A stretch of DNA of 17,312 nt from Geoglobus sp. (GTDB lineage: Archaea > Halobacteriota > Archaeoglobi > Archaeoglobales > Archaeoglobaceae). The DNA lies in the NCBI GenBank assembly GCA_027019885.1, contig JALUWC010000064.1, forward strand, positions 1-17,312, given 5' to 3'. Each line of letters opens with the position of its first letter. The first letter of the stretch is position 1. The notes below the pieces were generated by a model. It was not told the origin of the DNA. It did no database searches and was given only the letters and a program-made list of their open reading frames with translations. Positions 11,979-17,312 of the stretch are shown here, piece after piece. The position numbers were made by a program, and so were the translations under genes.

Positions 11979-12017
11979 ATTCCATGAATGTTTAAAGGAT
12001 TTACCACAATCCATAAA

Positions 12018-12120
12018 TAGTAGTTGCATTCAACTACTAATTGATAAGACCTCTGCGGGTGGCGGGGGCGTTCCCCCAAGACGGCCCTCGTAGACTTATC
12101 CTACTGGGCCGGCCACCCGC
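12018..12120 (+). ncRNA. Candidate pseudoknotted structured RNA
   Basis: A perfect hairpin TAGTAGTTG-catt-CAACTACTA (12018-12039) is followed by a GC-rich three-way junction: outer stem GCGGGTGGC/GCCACCCGC (12055-12063 with 12112-12120), hairpin GGGGG-CGTT-CCCCC (12064-12077), and hairpin GGCCC..GTAG/CTAC.GGGCC (12083-12110). The seven-base loop of the last contains CTTATC (12095-12100), complementary to GATAAG at 12043-12048 just outside the outer stem, a six-base pseudoknot. Surrounding DNA is AT-rich. Strand is inferred; stems alone fit either. It is not a tRNA. A guide-like RNA of an IS200/IS605-type remnant is one option. Confidence 0.55.
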
Positions 12121-12128
12121 AATAAGAG

Positions 12129-12647
12129 CTATTTCTTCTCAATTTTATCAGCCAGTTCATCAAGTGCTATAAACCTATCTGCGATTCTTTTCAAATCTGG
12201 ATTCAGAGCGTTCCTGAACATTGCAACCTCAACTCTCAACCCTAGAGATTTAATTACTTTTACAGCAGGGATGAAGTCTCCATCGCCGCTAACCAGTATA
12301 GCGACATCATAGGCTTTGTGAAAACCCAAAGAAAGCATATCTACTGCCAAAGCAATGTCTATGCCTTTTTCAATTAAGCCATCATTTCTTTTTCTCAATG
12401 GTTTTGTCACAACATGGAAACCCTTCTCTTGTAGAGCGTTATAAAATCTGGTTTGTCTCTCTTTTATTTCTTTATTTTCTGGATTAAAGGAGGCATAAAA
12501 GTATGTCCTTATCATCTTTCTTCCAGCAGCTATAACATCTCTGAGCTTTTCGTAATCTATTTTGAATCCCTGTCTGAACGCTTTGCAGGCATGAAACAGG
12601 TTTGAGCCATCGATGAAGATCATTACTCTGTCAGTTTGATCTAACAT
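12129..12647 (-). CDS. NYN-domain (LabA/DUF88-type) ribonuclease (172 aa)
   Basis: A PIN-like NYN fold: MIFIDGSNLFHA (D13), the middle helix EKGIDIALAVDML (D97, D103) and AILVSGDGDFIPAVK (D122, D124) provide the acidic metal site. The length is right for a single-domain member. Proteins of this family cut RNA and occur in RNA turnover and toxin-like settings. TTAATAA on the minus strand near 12671 predicts a leaderless mRNA from the ATG at 12647. The gene ends nine bases from the structured repeat region. Confidence 0.85.
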   Translation of the reverse strand: MLDQTDRVMIFIDGSNLFHACKAFRQGFKIDYEKLRDVIAAGRKMIRTYFYASFNPENKEIKERQTRFYNALQEKGFHVVTKPLRKRNDGLIEKGIDIALAVDMLSLGFHKAYDVAILVSGDGDFIPAVKVIKSLGLRVEVAMFRNALNPDLKRIADRFIALDELADKIEKK

Positions 12648-12726
12648 AATTGTGGAGCCTATAAGGAGTTATTAATGCTTTCGGAAAGTACATGGATAAA
12701 GTCTACGTACTGGTTCTACAGAGTTC

Positions 12727-12939
12727 ATGTTTTTGAGAAATGCACCAGCAGTCCAATTTGAAGAAATGAAGAAGTCTGGAGGGTTTATTTTAAAATTTAA
12801 GTCCCAAATATATCCATATGGAATGGAGGATTTAGTGGCTGATATTTGGAAATTGATGCGTTTACCTGTTACAATTTGGGATAGATTCCCTGAAAAGTTT
12901 GAAAAACTAATTCAGAGGTTTCATAAATCTAATCTTTAA
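12727..12939 (+). CDS. Hypothetical protein (70 aa), uncertain
   Basis: The frame has reasonable amino-acid balance and aromatic residues (GFILKFKSQIYPYGMEDL, LPVTIWDRFPEKFEKL), but no ribosome site and no clear promoter before its ATG. It stands alone between the NYN gene and the secreted protein. It may be the remains of a longer gene, since other frames just upstream also look coding-like for short stretches. Confidence 0.4.
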   Translation: MFLRNAPAVQFEEMKKSGGFILKFKSQIYPYGMEDLVADIWKLMRLPVTIWDRFPEKFEKLIQRFHKSNL

Positions 12940-13025
12940 AAATCAAGCTTTTACGGCTTTTGTACCTCTATTAAATACATACTGTCTGGTCTCAATCCCT
13001 CCCAATTGTATAGCCAATCAATAAC

Positions 13026-13034
13026 TTTTAAATA
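13026..13034 (+). promoter_or_regulatory. TATA-like box of the secreted protein gene
   Basis: CTTTTAAATA-type sequence is centred about 26 bases before the ATG at 13057, predicting a leaderless mRNA; a second AT-rich box follows at 13040-13048. Confidence 0.5.
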
Positions 13035-13056
13035 AGTTTTTTAAATACAAAATTAC

Positions 13057-15105
13057 ATGTCCCAAAAACACCTTGTTTTTGGTGCTGTGGTGCTGCTGTT
13101 ATTGCTGACAATTGTTCCAGCCTCCGGCATCGGAGTGCTCAAGATTGAGGTCCCGCAGACCGCAATGGTGGGAGAAGAGGTTGAGATCAAGGTAACTGAT
13201 TCTATTACAAACAGCCCAGTGCAGGGTGTTACAGTTTATGTTAACGGGGTGGAGATAGGCAAGACGGGTGAGAATGGTAAGATAGGCTACGTTTTTGACT
13301 CGCCGGGTATTTATGTTATCGGAGCGAGCAAATTCGGGTACACTCCAGCTGTAAGTCTCTCTCTGACTGTGAGGGAGAGTCCAATCCATGAGAAACCACC
13401 TGAAGGAACTCCAACTCCTGAAAAAACACCAAAGGTTGAAGAATACAGGGGATTGGTATTCAAGGGGGATTTGATAAATGAATTCATCATCAGAGGCTCG
13501 ATGGACCCAATTCCCATGAAGGAACTCGGTGTATCAAAATTAATAGAGAAGGTCAGAGGTGTGAAACCGATAAGCCCGATAGCCTTTTTCACCGATGGGG
13601 TGCATTATCTTGTTCTTTACGGAGATATAAATGTTGAAAGGAGCGGATATTATGAAATAAAGGGATACAGTCTGAATTCTGAGGTTAAATTCAAGGATAA
13701 ATCCTGGACGCTTTTTGAGGTTGAGGAGATTAGGAGACTTGAACCGGAAGAGGTTAGTGCTGAGGGTCTTGTTAGCAATCCCGCCTCTTATGCTGGAAAG
13801 GAGATAGTTGTTAGCGGTCCGTTCAGGGAAATCTCTTTCAAAATTGACTCGTTAAATTCTCCGATTTGCATAGGCTCAGTAAGCACAGCTCCAATTGAAT
13901 TCAATAGCTTTGCCAGAGAAATATTGGATAAAGGCAGAGAATTCCTCAAAAACCCTGACAGAAATAGTATTGAGAATATCACACGATTTGCGGGAGTCTC
14001 AACATTCAGATTTCAGAACGGTTTTTTGGGGGATAATGTCATAACACAGGCTTACTGGAAGGCTGTGAATGCCGAGATAAAAGGCTTGGTCATTCCGGCG
14101 AATCTGGCTGGAGTTTTGCTCCCTGGATATATAGACAAGTTCATCTCGGAGCGTGGTATGATTTTGATGGTCGAGGAGGTTGAAATGCATTCTGAGAGGG
14201 CGAATCTGGATGATATTCTTTCAAATCCTGAGGAATATTACGGGAAAGTTGTGGAACTCAGGGATATTTACAATCTTGCAGAGGACATAAGCATAAGAGA
14301 TGCAATCTCATTGGCTTTCCCTCCTGCAAGGACATTCCCTCTCGATGCCTACTTTGAGCCAATGACAATTTTAAATATCCCACCAGACGGTTTTATTCTT
14401 GGATTTGGTGTTACTGGCTTTAAACAGGCCTATGGAGGGATAACAGATCTTGTCCACTTTGATGGAAAATACACTGTTAAGGGTGTTGTTGTGTCAGCCA
14501 GCATGGTAAACAACACCCTCCCAAATAAACCAGCGATAATCGTTTTTGAGAGATACAGGCAATTTGAGAACAAAAGCCTGCCCATTGATCAGGCAAAGGA
14601 AATCATAAAGGCATTCAATATGATAAAAAATGTTGCATTGGGCCTGAACCCGCAGATTCAGAAACATACACCTGAAAAGTCTGCTGTTAACAAGACAAAG
14701 GAAATGAATCTTCAGTCGCTAAACCTGAGCATAGCTCCAAGCACGATCACAGCATCTCCTGGAGAGAGTGTAAACCTCAAAATAAAGGTTGAGTGGAAAC
14801 CCAAGGACTGGAAGGGCAAAGCAAGCATCAAAATAGTCCTCTCGGCAGCAGGGTTCAAGAAGGAGTATGAGCTTCCAGGCATAATTCTTGAGAATCCACC
14901 CATTGAGAATGAATTCAAATACACTCTACCCGATAATCTGCCTCCTCTGACCTATGAGGCTAAGATAGTAGTTCAGGCTGGAGGAAAGATTGCTGAGGAA
15001 AATGTAAAAATAAACGTGAAGGCAGGGAAAACACCAGGATTTGAGGTAATAGGCGGTTTGATTGCTTTGCTGGGGAGTTTCATGTTAAGAAAGAGGTGGA
15101 GTTAA
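13057..15105 (+). CDS. Secreted PGF-CTERM surface protein (682 aa)
   Basis: A signal peptide (about residues 1-24, hydrophobic core VVLLLLLTIVPASG) leads to an Ig-like/PEGA-like domain (27-105, with VYVNGVEIGKTGENGK). A Pro/Thr-rich linker (about 113-128), a long central region without a recognised family, and a C-terminal beta-sandwich of the CARDB/NEW3 kind (about 560-655) follow. The protein ends TPGFEVIGGLIALLGS then a basic tail, the PGF-CTERM signal recognised by archaeosortase A, which removes the helix and attaches the protein to the membrane lipid. It is therefore displayed on the cell surface. The ligand is unknown. Several N-glycosylation sequons (for example NKS, NKT, NLS) are present. 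Confidence 0.88.
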   Translation: MSQKHLVFGAVVLLLLLTIVPASGIGVLKIEVPQTAMVGEEVEIKVTDSITNSPVQGVTVYVNGVEIGKTGENGKIGYVFDSPGIYVIGASKFGYTPAVSLSLTVRESPIHEKPPEGTPTPEKTPKVEEYRGLVFKGDLINEFIIRGSMDPIPMKELGVSKLIEKVRGVKPISPIAFFTDGVHYLVLYGDINVERSGYYEIKGYSLNSEVKFKDKSWTLFEVEEIRRLEPEEVSAEGLVSNPASYAGKEIVVSGPFREISFKIDSLNSPICIGSVSTAPIEFNSFAREILDKGREFLKNPDRNSIENITRFAGVSTFRFQNGFLGDNVITQAYWKAVNAEIKGLVIPANLAGVLLPGYIDKFISERGMILMVEEVEMHSERANLDDILSNPEEYYGKVVELRDIYNLAEDISIRDAISLAFPPARTFPLDAYFEPMTILNIPPDGFILGFGVTGFKQAYGGITDLVHFDGKYTVKGVVVSASMVNNTLPNKPAIIVFERYRQFENKSLPIDQAKEIIKAFNMIKNVALGLNPQIQKHTPEKSAVNKTKEMNLQSLNLSIAPSTITASPGESVNLKIKVEWKPKDWKGKASIKIVLSAAGFKKEYELPGIILENPPIENEFKYTLPDNLPPLTYEAKIVVQAGGKIAEENVKINVKAGKTPGFEVIGGLIALLGSFMLRKRWS

Positions 15106-15389
15106 AAATTTACCCACTCTTCCACTAATTTTTTAACCTCTTCCTGTGGCATCATTGCAAGAGCAAGCCCCACAATCTCCTTCAGTGCCGAAAGTGGAAG
15201 TCCAACCTCAAACTTATCGATGACCAGGTAATAATGTCCACCTGTACGGAAGATGTTCAGCTTATTTTCACTGATCAGCTTAGCCATATCAAACCGCATC
15301 AGAAATGGGACGTTTTCCGTGTCTTTCCCTTTCTCTTTGACACGGATTATGATGTGATTTGGTTCTGCTACCTCCCCAAGCTTTCCCAA
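15102..15389 (-). CDS. Hypothetical protein (95 aa)
   Basis: The start is TTG at 15389 with GGGGGGAG four bases upstream. The product begins with strand-like segments (HIIIRVKEKG, PFLMRFDMAKL, YYLVIDKFEV) and ends in two helices (SALKEIVGLALAMM, EEVKKLVEEW). It looks like a compact alpha/beta fold; no family recognised. Its end overlaps the converging secreted protein gene by four bases. It is the last gene of a three-gene mini-operon. Confidence 0.7.
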   Translation of the reverse strand: MGKLGEVAEPNHIIIRVKEKGKDTENVPFLMRFDMAKLISENKLNIFRTGGHYYLVIDKFEVGLPLSALKEIVGLALAMMPQEEVKKLVEEWVNF

Positions 15390-15390
15390 G

Positions 15391-15435
15391 CTACTCCCCC
15401 CTGAGCCAGCTCAGATACTTCTCTGCATCTATCAT
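15391..15435 (-). CDS. 14-residue micro-ORF
   Basis: The frame MIDAEKYLSWLRGE, between two coupled genes, has a ribosome site (GGAGGCGAGG) before its ATG and ends one base before the TTG of the next gene. The peptide is an amphipathic helix. It may be functional or simply keep ribosomes coupled. Support is positional. Confidence 0.4.
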   Translation of the reverse strand: MIDAEKYLSWLRGE

Positions 15436-15528
15436 TCATGCTCCTCGCCTCCTTCCGAAATAGTTGTAGAGGGCAAACCACCATCCCAGAGGCTTCTCAT
15501 ACAGTTCCTCAACTTCTTCCCTTGACAT
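15436..15528 (-). CDS. Very small protein (30 aa)
   Basis: The product (MSREEVEELYEKPLGWWFAL then YNYFGRRRGA) has an acidic helix, an aromatic segment and a basic end, consistent with a peripheral membrane peptide. TTAATATC on the minus strand (15558-15551) is centred 26 bases before the ATG, so it should be the leaderless first gene of the mini-operon. The coding-like composition and the ribosome site in its own 3' end support it. Confidence 0.5.
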   Translation of the reverse strand: MSREEVEELYEKPLGWWFALYNYFGRRRGA

Positions 15529-15550
15529 AGATATATGTTAAACAAAAAGA

Positions 15551-15558
15551 GATATTAA
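15551..15558 (-). promoter_or_regulatory. TATA-like box of the three-gene mini-operon
   Basis: TTAATATC on the minus strand lies at the correct distance for transcription to begin at the ATG at 15528. Confidence 0.45.
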
Positions 15559-15560
15559 GG

Positions 15561-15733
15561 TGGAGACCTGTGTTTAAGTCATGATGGAAAGGAGCTACAC
15601 TCGAACATATATGTCCCGCCCTCGGCACGTTTCCTTAGCCAAGTTCTTTTCAACCATTTTTTAGTAACAGCCTTTGATCGAGCATATTCAGAATGCAAAA
15701 CACACACTAATGGAGGTTCTCAGGATTGATCGA
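15561..15733. other. Gene-free region between mini-operon and tRNA
   Basis: This stretch holds only short chance frames. It is the 3' flank of the tRNA-Leu gene, where a tRNA-targeting integrase would leave a partial duplicate of the tRNA end; none is seen. Confidence 0.4.
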
Positions 15734-15816
15734 TGCGGGGGGTGGGATTCGAACCCACGAAGGCCTGCGCCACTGGACCCTAAATCCAGCGCCTTTGACC
15801 GCTCGGCAACCCCCGC
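15734..15816 (-). tRNA. tRNA-Leu(UAG)
   Basis: The minus strand folds into a class II tRNA: seven-pair acceptor (GCGGGGG/CCCCCGC), D arm, anticodon stem CTGGA/TCCAG with loop TTTAGGG (anticodon TAG), a 14-base variable arm, and a T arm GTGGG-TTCGAAT-CCCAC. Discriminator A73 agrees with leucine. CCA is not encoded and no intron is present. It reads CUA and probably other CUN codons. tRNA genes are common integration sites, but no second copy of its 3' end is in this window. Confidence 0.95.
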
Positions 15817-16231
15817 TTCCCACAAACTTCTTTTGGATGAACAGTAGATGCATAGGGCTTAATTTTCAAACAGACACGAGATATCAGCGAATCTATCAAT
15901 CAAGAGCTGTTTATAATGTTTTCTTTGAGCCACCTGTAATTTTCCCCAAGGAGTCTGAAAAACAATCCGGGTTTCAATCGTTTTGTAGCTAATTGAATCT
16001 CTACCATTCACAATTCTGGAGAAAATGCAAACAAGAAAAAACATAGCTGTATGTAAGAATTTACTACCACAAGCTCAAGAAAATGATTAAACTGCCAGAA
16101 AAGAAGAAAATGGCTTTGCCAGAGGTTTTTCCAAGCACGGTGTTTTACATTTTTACTATAAAACGTTGATCACACAAGATTTATGTATTCTTTTCAAACA
16201 TATATCTCACAAAATCAAAGAGTGAAGAAAT
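15817..16231. other. Gene-free AT-rich region
   Basis: No frame here has coding character or a ribosome site. It should contain the upstream promoter of the tRNA gene on the minus strand and, at its right end, a TATATC (16201-16206) about 28 bases before the methyltransferase ATG. I see no repeat or structured RNA. Confidence 0.5.
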
Positions 16232-16861
16232 ATGAGAGCCAGAGATTATTTTGATCAGGTGGCACCTCATTGGGATGAAATGCGTAAAAGCTTATTTTCA
16301 GAAGCTGTCAGGGATAAAGCTTTGAGGATAGCTGATGTGAGGAAGGGCAGAATAGCTGCAGACATCGGAACAGGCACAGGTTTTATTACCGAAGGGCTAA
16401 TTCGCAGAGAAGTGAAGGTGATTGCTGTTGACAGATCTAAAATGATGCTGACGGAGATGAGGAAGAAACTCAGGTCTTCTCGGGAAATTGAATACTGTGT
16501 GGGAGATGCGGAAAACCTGCCAATCACAGATAAAGCTGTAGATTATGTTTTTTCAAACATGTGTCTCCATCATTTGGATTTTCCACTGAAGGCGATAAAG
16601 GAAATGACCCGGATTCTGAAACCTGAGGGAAAGCTCGTTGTTACAGATATGGACAAACATGATTTTGAATTTCTGAAGATTGAGCATCACGACAGGTGGA
16701 TGGGTTTCGAGAGGGAAGACATCAAACGGTGGTTAAAAGAAGCAGGACTGAAAAACATAAATGTTGAGTGTGCAAACGAGACTTGCTGCGCTCAGTCCAG
16801 TTGTGGTGAAAATGCAGAAATCAGCATATTTTTAGCTTCAGGTGAACGAGGAAAGCATTAA
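16232..16861 (+). CDS. Class I SAM-dependent methyltransferase (209 aa)
   Basis: The N-terminus YFDQVAPHWDEMR is typical of UbiE/Methyltransf_11-type enzymes. Motif I is AADIGTGTGF (residues 42-51), the acidic end of strand 2 is VIAVDRS (D67), and GDAENLP (91-97) and the post-motif LHHLDFP (112-118) follow, so SAM binding is secure. The C-terminus contains C180, C185, C186 and C191 (CANETCCAQSSCGEN), a cysteine-rich end seen in some archaeal metal- or metalloid-related methyltransferases. The substrate cannot be read from sequence. It is monocistronic, with a TATA-like box just upstream. Confidence 0.88.
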   Translation: MRARDYFDQVAPHWDEMRKSLFSEAVRDKALRIADVRKGRIAADIGTGTGFITEGLIRREVKVIAVDRSKMMLTEMRKKLRSSREIEYCVGDAENLPITDKAVDYVFSNMCLHHLDFPLKAIKEMTRILKPEGKLVVTDMDKHDFEFLKIEHHDRWMGFEREDIKRWLKEAGLKNINVECANETCCAQSSCGENAEISIFLASGERGKH

Positions 16862-16907
16862 GGTACAGCCATCACATAAATATCCAAGAGTGTCCTGAGA
16901 GCCTGTA

Positions 16908-17312
16908 ACGGGAGAGCATAGACCACATCACAGAAACCCTCGAAACCAAAAGGGACAAGATAGCGGTCATAAGCATATTGTTGAGAGCCTCACGCCTATG
17001 GATGCATCTGAAAATGAAATGATGAAAACTGTCGAGGAGAATGGGATTGATGATGTAAGAACAAGAGGAGTTCTCAGGAAACTGAAGGGGTGTGGCAGTG
17101 TGTTCTTGTCAGAGAGCGGGATGTTACAGTCTTGTAAGAACAGGATGAGATGTAACCAACATATTGCAGCGATCCTTGATGGAATAATACACAGGCATGA
17201 ACAGGATGGACAACCGATAGAAGGCGGTTATAATGTCCATGAAAATCACACCTCATCGACCCCTATAAAACTGAACACCATCGTTGAAGTCATGATGAGG
17301 TTCTCCGGTAGG
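16908..17312 (+). pseudogene. Decayed or frameshifted frame, resembles MCM C-terminal winged helix, open at right edge
   Basis: One frame encodes SIDHITETLETKRDKIAVIS (from about 16916) and then loses sense near 16975. A second frame continues as IVESLTPMDASENEMMKTVE and EENGIDDVRTRGVLRKLKGC, followed by GSVFLSESGMLQ. Joined by one frameshift, they resemble the end of the AAA+ part and the winged helix of an archaeal MCM (R-x-VLRKLK-x2-G motif). From the ATG at 16998 the frame is open to the edge, but the sequence after about 17135 no longer looks like MCM. A remnant of a captured mcm gene is my reading; confidence is low. Confidence 0.35.

Noticed and set aside
12055..12120. tRNA or H/ACA guide RNA
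   Set aside because: There is no T-loop or anticodon arm. A second hairpin directly inside the outer stem and the lack of a clear pseudouridylation pocket argue against H/ACA, though an AGA follows the stem on the minus strand.
12055..12120. Simple transcription terminator
   Set aside because: The structure is a branched fold with a pseudoknot and no T-run on either side. Archaeal terminators depend on T-runs rather than long hairpins.
12727..12939. Transposase remnant near the structured RNA
   Set aside because: None of the frames here shows HUH, RuvC or DDE motifs. The 70-aa frame is listed only as an uncertain hypothetical gene.
15955..16020. CRISPR-like stretch (GTTTCAAT-type)
   Set aside because: GTTTCAATCG occurs once only, with no repeat at regular distance.

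Overview
The window looks archaeal. Many genes have TATA-like boxes about 26 bases before the start codon with little or no leader. The tRNA-Leu gene carries no encoded CCA. A secreted protein ends in a PGF-CTERM sorting tail, and genes inside the long operon use GGAGG Shine-Dalgarno sites. The gene style would fit a thermophilic euryarchaeon such as Archaeoglobales, but that is inference only.

Left and centre (1 to about 10,650): a compact set of leftward genes that looks like the replication and regulation half of an integrated or plasmid-like element. Most neighbours overlap by 1 to 17 bases or abut. Recognisable parts are a ribbon-helix-helix (RHH) regulator at the operon head, a stand-alone Topo VI A/Spo11-like Toprim protein, a PolB-type DEDD 3'-5' exonuclease, a D5/P4-type SF3 helicase, and an RHH plus winged-helix regulator near the end. 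Between them lie about sixteen tiny cysteine-rich (zinc-binding) proteins, two small membrane proteins and several unknowns. Many are too short for ordinary gene calling. Two places look like origins or multi-site operators: an inverted array of 9-bp iterons around an AT-rich core at 1335-1439, and two clusters of GTATAC palindromes flanking AT-rich DNA at 5842-6186. No integrase, capsid, terminase or partition gene is visible.

Middle (10,650 to about 12,700): a divergent promoter region, then a rightward winged-helix regulator, a SAP plus PD-(D/E)XK nuclease, a short ORF that copies the C-terminal tail of the regulator, a compact inverted-repeat region predicted to fold as a pseudoknotted RNA of about 100 nt, and a convergent NYN-domain ribonuclease. 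This is a small accessory or defence-like island.

Right (12,700 to 17,312): more chromosomal in character. It holds a 682-residue secreted PGF-CTERM protein, a convergent mini-operon of very small proteins, tRNA-Leu(UAG), about 400 bp without a gene, a SAM-dependent methyltransferase, and a probably decayed reading frame running off the right edge that resembles the winged-helix tail of an MCM helicase.

In the element the genes probably cooperate as follows: RHH and winged-helix proteins set transcription from operator-rich promoters, the D5 helicase opens an iteron origin, and the exonuclease and Toprim protein process or relax DNA. The role of the many small zinc proteins is unknown.
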